NCBI RefSeq assembly: GCF_007673525.1
Contig: NZ_VDZU01000001.1
Location: 1,622,177 to 1,686,176 of the forward strand
From: Fictibacillus phosphorivorans
GTDB lineage: Bacteria; Bacillota; Bacilli; Bacillales; Fictibacillaceae
Length of the DNA: 64,000 nt
Direction: 5' to 3'
A model generated the notes under the pieces. It did not search any database and had not been told where the DNA came from. It saw only the letters and a program-made list of their open reading frames with translations. The translations under genes were made by a program, and so were the position numbers. This document shows, piece by piece, positions 27,162 through 36,259 of the stretch (position 1 is its first letter; every line of letters begins with the position of its first letter).

Positions 27162-27190
27162 TTGACAATGAGAATCATCCTTAATAAAAT
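27162..27190 (+). promoter_or_regulatory. Candidate antisense promoter with Fur-box-like spacer
   Basis: TTGACA, exactly 17 bases, TAAAAT on the plus strand. The overlapping 15-mer TGACAATGAGAATCA (27163-27177) fits the TGATAATNATTATCA Fur consensus at 11 of 14 informative positions. No plus-strand gene begins before 27712; a transcript would run antisense to fer. On the minus strand the same site is about 120 bases before serA. Confidence 0.45.
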
Positions 27191-27191
27191 A

Positions 27192-27219
27192 AATAAAAAC
27201 CCTCTAATGTAAGAGGGTT
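27192..27219 (-). terminator. Terminator of fer
   Basis: On the minus strand AACCCTC-TTACATTA-GAGGGTTTTTATTT, immediately after the fer stop. Confidence 0.85.
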
Positions 27220-27235
27220 CCAGGTAAGATGAAAA

Positions 27236-27496
<261 letters not shown>

Positions 27497-27711
27497 CTAA
27501 GGAATTGAAAGAATACCCGCTTACATATTTAACCATTTTAAATTAAGGGTCTACTAATCATATTGTAATAAGTATCCCTCTACTTTTCAATAGAAAATTA
27601 GGACCTCGTCATATCTTTTATTCCCAATCTTCCTCTTAATATAACACTTTTACTCTTAAATTTCCTTAATTCTGATAAGATAGATTATATGATAAAGTGT
27701 GGTGATTTATT

Positions 27712-28782
27712 ATTGATATTTGTCATGTTGTTTTATTAGATATCTTTCGAAAAATAAACGGTAGTAGAAAAAGCTCAGGCGTCTATTATATGGTTACTGG
27801 AAAGAAAACGGCACAATCATTGTCTGACAGTCAATGGTTTGGCATTGAACGATATTATTCCGCTTTTAAAGGCATGGCACATGATACTTTTACTGAAACC
27901 ATTCATAGCTTGATAAAAGAAAAGTATATGGAGGCTGTAGAAGACCATGTTTATATCCTTACTGAAAAAGGTGAAGAAATTCTAGAGAGTGAGAATGATA
28001 GATTATCATACCTAAAGCATTTAAACGGACTTAAGTATGCCTCAATCGAGACTTCTTGTTGGCAAGTGATTACGTTATATGTACAAGCTCTTTCCAACTC
28101 GCTTTATGGTAATTTCAATTATTCACCAGTAATAAGGGACTTCTCAGTGATTCAAAAAGTCAAATCTGTTTTTCCTAAATCAAATTCAGAAAGAAAGGTT
28201 CAAGCGGAAAAACTCTATTCTGAAGTATCACGAGTACTGTTTGAACATGATAAGGTATCAGCGGATCTATTTGTTAAGAAATTGTCTGGATACAATAGAA
28301 TTGGCAGTACATTTGAGCAGATATCCCGGGTTGAAGGCATAAGTCTGCAAGAGACTATCCTTCGTTTCAGGGCGGTCTTGCATTCTCTCATACAAAAGGT
28401 AACCTCAGAAAAGATTGATCTTCCAATGCTGTACTCCTTAATAGGTTCGTATACAGAAGCTCCAGCATTAACGAATTCAGCATCAATAACTTTTAAAATG
28501 TTAAAAAGCAATAAATCGATAGACGAAATCATGAGCGTTAGAAATCTTAAGAGCAGCACACTAGAAGATCATCTTGTCGAGATTGCAAGAGAAGTTCCCG
28601 ATTTTTCGATAATCCCTTACATTGATGAACAAGAATTTTTGAAGGTAAAACACTATTACAGAAAAACGAATGAAACGAAGCTTCGCCCATTTAAAGATGC
28701 CTTTCCACATCTGTCATATTTTCAGATCAGGCTAGTACTTGCAAAAGAGGGTGGTAAACATGCAACTGGAAGCAGCACTTAA
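27712..28782 (+). CDS. ypbB: YpbB-like helix-turn-helix protein (possible ATT start)
   Basis: About 356 residues if started at ATT 27712, 330 from the first ATG at 27790. The region between is open and reads [28 protein letters not shown]..., matching the expected N-terminal pattern of YpbB, so the ATG start looks too late. No ATG, GTG or TTG occurs in frame between the TGA at 27703 and 27790; ATT 27712 has GGTGA 6 bases before it. The C-terminal half has a helix-turn-helix-like [26 protein letters not shown]. The function is unknown; it is paired with recQ, which overlaps its end by 23 bases. Confidence 0.75.
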   Translation: MDICHVVLLDIFRKINGSRKSSGVYYMVTGKKTAQSLSDSQWFGIERYYSAFKGMAHDTFTETIHSLIKEKYMEAVEDHVYILTEKGEEILESENDRLSYLKHLNGLKYASIETSCWQVITLYVQALSNSLYGNFNYSPVIRDFSVIQKVKSVFPKSNSERKVQAEKLYSEVSRVLFEHDKVSADLFVKKLSGYNRIGSTFEQISRVEGISLQETILRFRAVLHSLIQKVTSEKIDLPMLYSLIGSYTEAPALTNSASITFKMLKSNKSIDEIMSVRNLKSSTLEDHLVEIAREVPDFSIIPYIDEQEFLKVKHYYRKTNETKLRPFKDAFPHLSYFQIRLVLAKEGGKHATGSST

Positions 28783-30259
28783 AGAATTATATGGATTTTC
28801 AACGTTTAGATCTGGCCAAAAAGAGATGATTACTGACCTGCTTTCAGGAAATGATGTGTTAGGTATGCTGCCGACTGGAACCGGAAAAACCTTAATCTAT
28901 CAGATGACTGCACAACTATTAAAAGGAAGAGCACTTATCGTTTCTCCATTGGTATCGTTGATGGAAGATCAAGTAGATCAGTTCAAACAAGCCGGATTCA
29001 AAAGAACGGTCGCACTTAACAGCTTTTTAGACCAGGGTGAGAAACAGATCATCCTAAAAAGAATACAAGATTATCAGTTTGTGTTTGTGAGTCCAGAAAT
29101 CCTTCAAAACCCATACATCCGTTCTATTCTGCTGTCAGTTAGTTGGTCGTTATTCGTAGTCGATGAAGCACATTGCATCTCAAAATGGGGTCATGAATTT
29201 CGTCCCTTTTATCTAGAGTTAGCAGATATGAAAAAAGCGATGAGAAATCCTCTTTGTCTTGCATTAACAGCAACGGCAACAAAAAAAGTACAAGATGATA
29301 TCCTTCATCATCTAGACATGAAGACTGCAAACGTACATATTCATAGTGTGAACCGTCCGAACATATCTATCTTTGTTGAACGATTTGATGAGCATGATCA
29401 GAAAGTGGAGAGAGCAATGGAGCTGGTTCAACAGCTTAAGGGTCCGGGCATCATCTATACGAATACCAGGAATGCGGCAGAACAGCTAGTGAAAAAATTT
29501 CAAGATCATGAGATAGAAGGGATCGCTTATTATCATGGTGGCATGAATGCGGATGAGAGACTTCTTGTACAAAAGCAATATCTTGAATCACAGCTGAACA
29601 TTATTATTTGTACGAATGCTTTTGGAATGGGAATAAATAAACCGGACATCAGATTTGTGATTCATTTTCACACACCCTCTACGATTGAAGGATATATTCA
29701 AGAAATAGGGAGAGCGGGCAGAGACTCGAAACCTTCTGCAGCTGTCCTGTTGTATCATCCAGCTGATCTTGAGATACCGTACCATTTTATTGATCAAGAA
29801 CTGCCTGATCAAGTACAGATTGATTATTTGTTTTCCGATCAAGAACAGTTAAAAGAGAATACCTACAGAGAAAATCTGAAACTCGTAGGTTTATCTGAAA
29901 CAGGTCAAAGGTTCATGGAATATCACTTGAAAAAAGCAGATGTTCTAGATAAACGAAATCTAGATGTTCACGAAAAAAATGTGCTGATCTCGACAATAAA
30001 ACTCACGATAGAGAATAGAAAAGCTGATAAAATAGATGCATTGAAGGCGATCGAAAAGTGGGCAACAAGTAATGAGTGTAAACGAAGCGGATTGCTGAGA
30101 TATTTCGGAGAATCCGGTCATGAACAAAATTCAATGTGCTGTGGTCATTGTGGAACAGACCTTTCTTACTTTTATGGAAAGCAAGCGTCACGCAACACTT
30201 GTTATGGATTATGGGAAGATGAACTAAGACGACTTTTAAGACAGGAAGTGTACAACTAA
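28760..30259 (+). CDS. recQ: RecQ-family ATP-dependent DNA helicase (short form)
   Basis: 499 residues. Motifs: [14 protein letters not shown] (Walker A), [17 protein letters not shown] (DEAH plus aromatic loop), [10 protein letters not shown], and in the second RecA domain [21 protein letters not shown] and [13 protein letters not shown]. The C-terminal zinc site is [10 protein letters not shown]...CCGHCG. It lacks the HRDC domain of longer RecQ proteins. ATG 28760 behind GAGGGTGG, within the end of ypbB; the two form an operon as in B. subtilis. Confidence 0.93.
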   Translation: MQLEAALKELYGFSTFRSGQKEMITDLLSGNDVLGMLPTGTGKTLIYQMTAQLLKGRALIVSPLVSLMEDQVDQFKQAGFKRTVALNSFLDQGEKQIILKRIQDYQFVFVSPEILQNPYIRSILLSVSWSLFVVDEAHCISKWGHEFRPFYLELADMKKAMRNPLCLALTATATKKVQDDILHHLDMKTANVHIHSVNRPNISIFVERFDEHDQKVERAMELVQQLKGPGIIYTNTRNAAEQLVKKFQDHEIEGIAYYHGGMNADERLLVQKQYLESQLNIIICTNAFGMGINKPDIRFVIHFHTPSTIEGYIQEIGRAGRDSKPSAAVLLYHPADLEIPYHFIDQELPDQVQIDYLFSDQEQLKENTYRENLKLVGLSETGQRFMEYHLKKADVLDKRNLDVHEKNVLISTIKLTIENRKADKIDALKAIEKWATSNECKRSGLLRYFGESGHEQNSMCCGHCGTDLSYFYGKQASRNTCYGLWEDELRRLLRQEVYN

Positions 30260-30274
30260 AGGATGAGAAATTCT

Positions 30275-30880
30275 GTGAAAAACAATTGGATCGACCAGAT
30301 CACACCGAGAGAACTCTTGTTAAACGTCTATTTTTCACAAAGTTTGTTTATGATAACGGCGATTGGTCTTGCATTCTTCTTTAACGTATCATTTCCATGG
30401 GTGTTGCATGACCTTGATCTTTCGATAAACGAATGGCTGCTTGCGATAAGTACAGGGTTGTTCCTTCCATTTTTATCAATTCAGTTAAAAAAGAGGTTGC
30501 CGGAAGAAACGTTAGATGATGGCGGAATTAACGAAAAGATTTTTGGTTCTCTCTCGTATATCCATATCTTTTTTCTAACAGGCATAATTGCTTTTGCTGA
30601 AGAGTGGCTCTTCCGCGGAGTCCTTCAATCACTTTTAGGTCTATTTTTAACGAGTATTATTTTCGCTGTACTGCATGTTCGTTATATAAAAAAACCTGTT
30701 CTATTTAGTATCGTTTGTGGATTAAGCTTTTGGCTAGGTTTGATCTATGAGATGACAGATAACATTTGGGTACCTTTCATAGCTCATTTCTTGATCGATT
30801 TTATTTCTGGATGCTGGATAGCTAAACAAAACAATATCATTGACAGCGAGAGTAGGAGTGTGGATCTAGATGAAGAGTGA
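30275..30880 (+). CDS. ypbD: CPBP-family intramembrane protease (YpbD-like)
   Basis: About 201 residues with five to six membrane segments. The family motifs EEWLFRG (catalytic Glu-Glu and Arg), FAVLHVRY and FIAHFLIDF (His ligands) are present. CPBP proteins are intramembrane glutamate proteases, often linked to signalling or bacteriocin immunity; no substrate can be assigned. I prefer the GTG at 30275, with AAAGGATG 10 bases before it, over ATG 30263, which lies inside that site. It follows recQ closely. Confidence 0.83.
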   Translation: MKNNWIDQITPRELLLNVYFSQSLFMITAIGLAFFFNVSFPWVLHDLDLSINEWLLAISTGLFLPFLSIQLKKRLPEETLDDGGINEKIFGSLSYIHIFFLTGIIAFAEEWLFRGVLQSLLGLFLTSIIFAVLHVRYIKKPVLFSIVCGLSFWLGLIYEMTDNIWVPFIAHFLIDFISGCWIAKQNNIIDSESRSVDLDEE

Positions 30881-31178
30881 TCAGGCGGAGAGTTTGAGAA
30901 ATAAAACAGCAGATCATACCACTGCTGCTGTTCAACATGTTCATTCCTTGCCTTCAAGAACAGAAGTGCACGGGAAAAAGAGAGAAAACGAAAGAAAACA
31001 AAAAAATGCTAAAAAAGAAAAGAGAAATACAACTTTTTTAGTTACTCGATTACTCTTAGCTGCTTTTATTCTTTTGATCGGAATAACAGTGACTTATAAA
31101 TTGTGGTCAAAAGATCTTTATATCCCTGTACAGAGTGAAGATCGAGAAGGCGTTGAACAAGTAGAGATCGAGGATTAA
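30870..31178 (+). CDS. YpbE-like single-pass membrane protein lacking LysM
   Basis: 102 residues: a polar, Lys/Arg-rich cytoplasmic half (about 1-52), one membrane helix (about 54-78: TFLVTRLLLAAFILLIGITVTYKL), and a short acidic outer tail. The position after ypbD and the layout match the N-terminus of B. subtilis YpbE, which continues into a LysM domain that is missing here. It overlaps ypbD by 11 bases. Function unknown. Confidence 0.75.
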   Translation: MKSDQAESLRNKTADHTTAAVQHVHSLPSRTEVHGKKRENERKQKNAKKEKRNTTFLVTRLLLAAFILLIGITVTYKLWSKDLYIPVQSEDREGVEQVEIED

Positions 31179-31217
31179 AGACCGCCTGGTTATGTATGTC
31201 CAGACGGTCTTTTTTTG
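31177..31217 (+). terminator. Terminator of the ypbB-recQ-ypbDE group
   Basis: AAAGACCG-CC-TGG...CCA-GA-CGGTCTTTTTTT hairpin next to the ypbE-like stop. Confidence 0.9.
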
Positions 31218-31377
31218 ATTGTAATATTCTTTTATTCGATTCCCTTTAAACGAATTTTGGTGTTTCTTTATCGTCTGCTTAAGAATGAAAGGAATGGCTT
31301 GTTACACGGACTAGCAATTATTAAAAAGCATGAATCTGCTTGTATAGGCATAGTTATGTGTACAGGAGGTAATGCGA

Positions 31378-31830
31378 ATGAATGCACTGAATCACTGGAA
31401 GATAAAGCCCTTTGTTGATGAATTGACAAGTATAGTGTTAGCACAGCTTGTTGATAAAAAAGCTGAAAAAGACAAGTGGAAAAAAGCCATCAACCAATGG
31501 GGATTATCGATGATTTTTGTTGTACTAGCAACCTTCGTCTACCTTTACTACTATAAGCTTCCAACAGCCTCTAGATTTTCAAATCCATTAACGTTATTAT
31601 TCTCTGATGAAATGGTATGGATCTGTACAGGTTTTATTATTTTTGCGAGCTTTTATATGATCTGGATGAAAAAGAAGTACAAAAAAGCTGATGATGATTT
31701 TGAAGCGATCAGAAAAGATTTTATAGATCGTAACGAAGAATGGTGGAGTGATGAGGAACAATGGAACCAGAGGCACGTCGTTTTTGAATTTATGAAACAT
31801 GAATATAACATAAATATTCTTCACAAATAA
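31378..31830 (+). CDS. ypbF: YpbF-like membrane protein (DUF2663)
   Basis: 150 residues with two hydrophobic segments (about 42-60 and 78-98) and a charged C-terminus ending RNEEWWSDEEQWNQRHVVFEFMK. The position between ypbE and ypbG matches B. subtilis ypbF; the family has no known function. ATG 31378 has AGGAGG 8 bases before it; ATG 31372 is too close. Confidence 0.75.
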   Translation: MNALNHWKIKPFVDELTSIVLAQLVDKKAEKDKWKKAINQWGLSMIFVVLATFVYLYYYKLPTASRFSNPLTLLFSDEMVWICTGFIIFASFYMIWMKKKYKKADDDFEAIRKDFIDRNEEWWSDEEQWNQRHVVFEFMKHEYNINILHK

Positions 31831-31836
31831 TGAGAT

Positions 31837-32052
31837 TTACTGACAGGGGCATCCGAAAAATAAACAAGAATCTCGATCGTGGTGCTGACCTTGGATAACA
31901 ACGGTCATTTCACAAAAATGATCGATTCTTCCAAATGCTAGCGTTTCGTGTTTTTCCATGCAATACACTTCTATAGGAAGACCGAGTCGCATGCTATAAG
32001 ACAGCTCCGGATCTGTCACGAGAGATTTATTCTTCAATTTAGTTAATGTCAT
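31837..32052 (-). CDS. Small hypothetical protein with Cys-rich C-terminus
   Basis: 71 residues, no membrane segment. The N-terminus is basic, and the C-terminal part carries HFCEMTVVIQGQHHDRDSCLFFGCPCQ, with several Cys and His residues that could bind metal (inference). Strong GAGGAGAGG ribosome site; ATG start. It is convergent with ypbF and divergent from ypbG. I do not recognise the family. Confidence 0.65.
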   Translation of the reverse strand: MTLTKLKNKSLVTDPELSYSMRLGLPIEVYCMEKHETLAFGRIDHFCEMTVVIQGQHHDRDSCLFFGCPCQ

Positions 32053-32227
32053 GATGTTTTTCCTCTCCTCTTATTTTGGTTAATCATGTAAATTAATCAT
32101 ACGTGAAATTTACATTTTTTTCAACAAATCTTTTTAAATATTCAAAAAATTAACACAGGGTCCATTCTACTTAGGATGCCGAAAGAAAATATGATATGAT
32201 CATTTAAATTCATATCAGGAGGACACA

Positions 32228-32980
32228 ATGATCTTTTTATATTTATTCATTTTAGCTGGTATTTCGCTAATACTATATATGTATATTGAAGCGCATCGAA
32301 ATCGTGTCATTCACGATTCCATCAAGATTGCAAAACTGCCAAAGTCATTTGAAAATTTTAAGATCTTTTTTATTTCTGATGTTCATAAGCGGGAAATATC
32401 GGAAAAGATTATTAAAGAATCTGGAAAAGCTGATCTCGTTGTAATAGGTGGTGACCTTGTTGAAAAAGGAGTTTCAATGAAGAAGGTAGAAGATAATATC
32501 AAGCGCCTTTCAACGATTGGACCTGTTTTCTTTGTATGGGGTAACAATGATTACGATGTAGATACGAAACAGTTAGCTTTCACGATCGAAAATGAAGGTG
32601 CAAAGATTTTAGACAATACTAACGTCTGCATTAAAAGAAACCATGATGTTATCGACTTGGTTGGAGTAAATGATACATCCCTGGGTTTTGCCTCTCTGAA
32701 AGATGCACTTAAAGAATGCCAAACTTCTTGCAGGATATTAATTAGTCATAATCCTGATATTTCAAAACAAATCAACGGTGAAGATAACGTCCAGCTTGTT
32801 TTAACGGGGCACACGCATGGAGGACAAATCCGTGTTGGACCTTTCGGAATAGCAAAAAGAGGCGGCTGGTATGAAGAGTTAACACATACCTTATTAGTGA
32901 GCAACGGATATGGAGCAACACATCTACCTTTACGATTAGGGGCACCTAGTCAAACACATTTGATAACCTTAACGCGGTAA
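32228..32980 (+). CDS. ypbG: Metallophosphoesterase YpbG
   Basis: 250 residues: one N-terminal membrane anchor (about 2-20), then a calcineurin-like phosphoesterase domain. Metal-ligand motifs: FISDVHKRE, VVIGGDLVEKG, VWGNNDYD, LISHNPDI and LTGHTHGGQIRVGPFG. The active site probably faces the cytoplasm or membrane surface; the substrate is unknown. ATG behind AGGAGG. Confidence 0.9.
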   Translation: MIFLYLFILAGISLILYMYIEAHRNRVIHDSIKIAKLPKSFENFKIFFISDVHKREISEKIIKESGKADLVVIGGDLVEKGVSMKKVEDNIKRLSTIGPVFFVWGNNDYDVDTKQLAFTIENEGAKILDNTNVCIKRNHDVIDLVGVNDTSLGFASLKDALKECQTSCRILISHNPDISKQINGEDNVQLVLTGHTHGGQIRVGPFGIAKRGGWYEELTHTLLVSNGYGATHLPLRLGAPSQTHLITLTR

Positions 32981-33045
32981 AAAGTTTACATTACAACGTT
33001 TTATTCGATATACTCTTCTTAACCTATTTATTGGAGGAAGAACGG

Positions 33046-33954
33046 ATGCCTAGTGAAGGGAAATATAACATTAAAGCGGTTTCGAAGATGCTCGGCATTC
33101 AAGCAGGAACTTTAAGAGCTTGGGAAAGACGCTATTCAATCGTAAAGCCAAACAGAAATGAAGCTGGCCATCGACTTTACACCGACGAGCAAGTTTACAT
33201 ACTAAAATGGCTAGTGAATAAAGTAAATCAAGGTTTTACGATCAGTCAAGCGGTTGATGTTGCCCAAAATGGGGAACTTTATAAAGAAGCAGCTCCTTTT
33301 TCAATTGAAAATACAGATCGTGCAGCCGAAATGGGTAATTTGATTCTAGATGCTCTTTTATCCTTTCAGGAGAAGAAAGCAAACGATCTTTTGAGCCAAG
33401 CTTTCAGTATGTATAATTTGGAAAAAGTCATTATTGATATTTTGGGTACATTATTAGTACGCGTAGGACACCTTTGGGAAGAACAGAAAATTACTGTTGC
33501 GCACGAACATTTTACTTCATCCTTTTTACGTAGTAAGATTGGACAACTTATTCAATGGCTGCCTTCTGATCCATATTTACCAAAGGTTATTGCTGCGTGC
33601 GGATTAGATGAAGAGCATGAACTAGGGCTTCTGATGTTTACACTGTTCTTAAGAAGAAAAGGATTTGAAGTTATATACTTAGGACATGGAATACCAAAAC
33701 GAGACTTTGAGGTTGTGATGAAAGAAGTAGAACCTAAGATGGTATTTTTCTCGTGTACGATCGCTGAGAACTCTAATAAAACCTTGGAGTGGGCAAACAG
33801 CCTGAAAAAAGAATTTCCGAATACCGCAATTGGTGTTGGAGGTGCAGCGATCAATCATATCTCTTCAGAAACGCAAGAGAAGTACGAGTCATTCTTAATT
33901 GGCAATACGAAGTTAGAATGGGACGACTGGATTGCTCAGAAGCTGAAAAATTAA
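33046..33954 (+). CDS. MerR-family regulator with B12-binding domain (CarH-like)
   Basis: 302 residues. N-terminal MerR helix-turn-helix: YNIKAVSKMLGIQAGTLRAWERRYSIVKPNR. The helical cap has the W-x9-EH motif, Trp144 to Glu154-His155 (HLWEEQKITVAHEHF). The C-terminal Rossmann B12 domain has the E-x-H-x-x-G motif with His191, and IGVGGAAIN. These are the features of CarH/CarA, where adenosylcobalamin makes DNA binding light-sensitive. The start is ATG behind GGAGG. No target gene is evident next door; it precedes mecB. Confidence 0.88.
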   Translation: MPSEGKYNIKAVSKMLGIQAGTLRAWERRYSIVKPNRNEAGHRLYTDEQVYILKWLVNKVNQGFTISQAVDVAQNGELYKEAAPFSIENTDRAAEMGNLILDALLSFQEKKANDLLSQAFSMYNLEKVIIDILGTLLVRVGHLWEEQKITVAHEHFTSSFLRSKIGQLIQWLPSDPYLPKVIAACGLDEEHELGLLMFTLFLRRKGFEVIYLGHGIPKRDFEVVMKEVEPKMVFFSCTIAENSNKTLEWANSLKKEFPNTAIGVGGAAINHISSETQEKYESFLIGNTKLEWDDWIAQKLKN

Positions 33955-34056
33955 TAACCTAGGTTTTATATTTTGTTGGATGTTTATCACCAACTTTTTG
34001 CAAACTCATATATTGATATTAAGACATAATAGCGCCGATCGTAAGGGGGACCAGAG

Positions 34057-34647
34057 ATGCGGGTAGAACGGTTAACCTATAACAAAATAAAAATCTTCCT
34101 AACTTTTGATGATCTGAATGAACGTGGTATTTCTAAGGAAGAAATATGGCAGGATATTCCTAAAGTACATCAGCTCTTCCGTGACATGATGACTGAAGCT
34201 GATGATGAAGTAGGATTTAAAGCTGATGGTCCTATTGCGGTTGAAGTTTTTTCACTTCCAGCTCAAGGTATGGTCGTAATTGTTACAAAAGGAATAAACG
34301 AGTATGAACTTGAAGAAGAATATGATGAAGATTATATAGAGATGCAAGTGACGTTAGATGAGAACGATGAGATTTTCTATGAGTTTTCTTCTTTTGAAGA
34401 CGTTATTTTACTTGCAAAACGCCTACATTCTTTAGAGATTAAAGGTGGTACTCTGTATTCGTTTAATAATCACTTCTATTTAAAGTTTGAAGAAGATGAG
34501 GTCCAGCCAGTAGACCTTGATCTGTTCATTGCTCTTCTTGCTGAGTTCGGAAGCTCCTCGACGATTACGAGCTATCGAGTTATTGAGTATGGAAAAGAAT
34601 TAATGAAGTCCGATGCAATAAGCGAACTGTATCGGTATTTTAAGTAA
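34057..34647 (+). CDS. mecB: MecA-type adaptor protein (MecB/YpbH)
   Basis: 196 residues. The N-terminal substrate-binding domain begins MRVERLTYNKIKIFLTFDDLNERG; a very acidic linker (NEYELEEEYDEDYIE) leads to a C-terminal ClpC-binding domain ending YRVIEYGKELMKSDAI. Adaptors of this family deliver substrates to ClpC and drive its assembly. The location in the ypb cluster supports MecB/YpbH rather than MecA. ATG with AAGGGGGA about 7 bases before it. Confidence 0.92.
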   Translation: MRVERLTYNKIKIFLTFDDLNERGISKEEIWQDIPKVHQLFRDMMTEADDEVGFKADGPIAVEVFSLPAQGMVVIVTKGINEYELEEEYDEDYIEMQVTLDENDEIFYEFSSFEDVILLAKRLHSLEIKGGTLYSFNNHFYLKFEEDEVQPVDLDLFIALLAEFGSSSTITSYRVIEYGKELMKSDAISELYRYFK

Positions 34648-34656
34648 CTGCAAAAG

Positions 34657-34693
34657 AGAGGGGCGCAAATTTTTGCGTCCTTATTTATTTTTG
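34657..34693 (+). terminator. Terminator after mecB
   Basis: GGGCGCAAA-TT-TTTGCGTCC stem followed by TTATTTATTTTT. Confidence 0.75.
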
Positions 34694-34748
34694 CGAAAAG
34701 CTTTTTTTAAATACTGTTGACTACTCGGTTTTTGTTCCCCTCCAATGC

Positions 34749-34993
34749 AAGTTGATTGGAGCGCAAGGTTGTCGACTCCTATGGGACGAGCGATCACTTT
34801 GAAATGTGGAAGTGGCTCGTTCAGCCCCGACCAGCAAAAGTTGAAGGGTCTATTTACCTTCTTGACCGTTAAACTTTTGACCTCGAAGGGCTAGCCACTG
34901 CAACTAGACAGGTGAGACACTTAATGGCGAATAGCGGCAAGGGGCTCACCGATCGCCCCATGGAAAGCGAACAACCTGGAGCAGAAAATAACC
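34749..34993 (+). repeat. Dispersed intergenic element, copy R5 with an insert
   Basis: Starts AAGTTGATTGGAGCG and ends GGAGCAGAAAATAACC. Complementary arms CTATGGG (34779-34785) and CCCATGG (34957-34963); a second pair GCGATC/GATCGC; central GGTGAG...CTCACC. A cassette of about 105 bases at 34806-34910 (starting GTGGAAGTGGCTCG, ending CAACTAGACA) is the same one carried in R1 but at a different place in the element. The rest of the mecB-ddl gap is AT-rich promoter sequence. Confidence 0.85.
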
Positions 34994-35202
34994 ATTAGCA
35001 TAGCTATAATTTAACTTAAAACAGTCTTGAAAACTCAAACAGCTTATAGATTAAACATAAACAAAAATGTCATGTATATATCATTGTGATTTTAGAGACA
35101 AAACGTGTTATGATTATTAATATTTTTTACATCCACTGAACCGATATAACGGCAGGGAATATAATATATACATAAACTTTTGGGCTAGGAGTGACCATTA
35201 AA

Positions 35203-36120
35203 ATGAAAATAGCAGTATTATATGGCGGTGTTTCTGCTGAGAGAGAAGTATCCTTATCAACAGGAAAGCAGATCATCTCTGCGCTTGAAAGCAAAGGTCA
35301 TGAAGTAACAGGAATTGACTTTCATCCTTCTCGACTTAAAGATTTGTTAGAACTTGAAGCTGACGTTGTATTTTTAGGTCTTCATGGAAAGTATGGAGAA
35401 GATGGAAGGTTACAAGGTCTTTTAGATATGATGGAAATTCCTTACGTAGGTTCAGGTGCTCTAGCATCAGGAATTGCTATGGATAAGGCTAAATCCAAAC
35501 AGTTCTTTAAAGACGCAAACATCAATATCGCAAAAGAGAAAGTTCTTTACAGAAAGTCTTATGATGAGAACCAGTTGGAACTCTCTTTTGATTTTCCAGC
35601 TGTAGTAAAGCCGAATAGAGAAGGATCAACTATCGGTCTTACTATCGCTCAAAATCATGATGAACTATTAAAAGGAATCGCCGAAGCATTCCTTCATGAC
35701 GATACGATTCTTGTTGAACAATTCGTAAGCGGGAAAGAGGTTACTGTAGCTGTTATGGGGGAACATAACAACTATAAAGCGCTTCCTGTCGTCGAGATCG
35801 AACCTAAGAATGCTTTTTATGACTATGAGTCTAAGTACGCAGAAGGTGGAAGTATCCACTATGTTCCTGCAAGACTTGACGAGAGTACAACGGCTAAATT
35901 ACAAGAACAAGCAGTCCGTGCTCATGAAGTTTTAGGCTGTGAAGTGTATTCGCGAGTTGATTTTATCGTTCCACACGACGGTTCAGAACCAGTTATCTTG
36001 GAAGTAAACACGTTACCAGGCATGACACCGACTAGCCTGTTCCCTGATGCAGCGAAAGAGATCGGAATGGACTATCCTTCAATGATTGAAAAATTAATCG
36101 AGCTATCTTTAAAAAAGTAA
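35203..36120 (+). CDS. ddl: D-alanine--D-alanine ligase
   Basis: ATP-grasp enzyme making the D-Ala-D-Ala terminus of peptidoglycan precursors. 305 residues with YGGVSAEREVSLSTG at the N-terminus, LHGKYGEDG, VVKPNREGSTIGLTI, and the C-terminal ILEVNTLPGMTPTSLFP with metal/phosphate ligands. ATG 35203 lies behind AGGAGTGA; the GTG at 35191 overlaps that site. It is transcribed alone and is not in the B. subtilis location. Confidence 0.95.
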   Translation: MKIAVLYGGVSAEREVSLSTGKQIISALESKGHEVTGIDFHPSRLKDLLELEADVVFLGLHGKYGEDGRLQGLLDMMEIPYVGSGALASGIAMDKAKSKQFFKDANINIAKEKVLYRKSYDENQLELSFDFPAVVKPNREGSTIGLTIAQNHDELLKGIAEAFLHDDTILVEQFVSGKEVTVAVMGEHNNYKALPVVEIEPKNAFYDYESKYAEGGSIHYVPARLDESTTAKLQEQAVRAHEVLGCEVYSRVDFIVPHDGSEPVILEVNTLPGMTPTSLFPDAAKEIGMDYPSMIEKLIELSLKK

Positions 36121-36245
36121 TAAAGAAAAATTAACGTGGTCTCCACCTCTGTTAAAGAGGTGGGGATTACATAATAAAAGCAGTGGACAAGCACTATAGG
36201 TATATTGGCAGAAAATTAGCTATTTTCTCAACAGTCCGTGACTTA

Positions 36246-36259
36246 AGAAAGCGTTTACT
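36246..36259 (+). promoter_or_regulatory. Candidate catabolite-response (cre) site before gudB
   Basis: AGAAAGCGTTTACT, matching the CcpA consensus TGWAANCGNTNWCA at 12 of 14 positions and nearly palindromic. It is about 110 bases before the gudB start. Confidence 0.45.

Noticed and set aside
31215..31418. 67-codon plus-strand frame before ypbF
   Set aside because: It begins in terminator-adjacent sequence, overlaps ypbF and has no good ribosome site.
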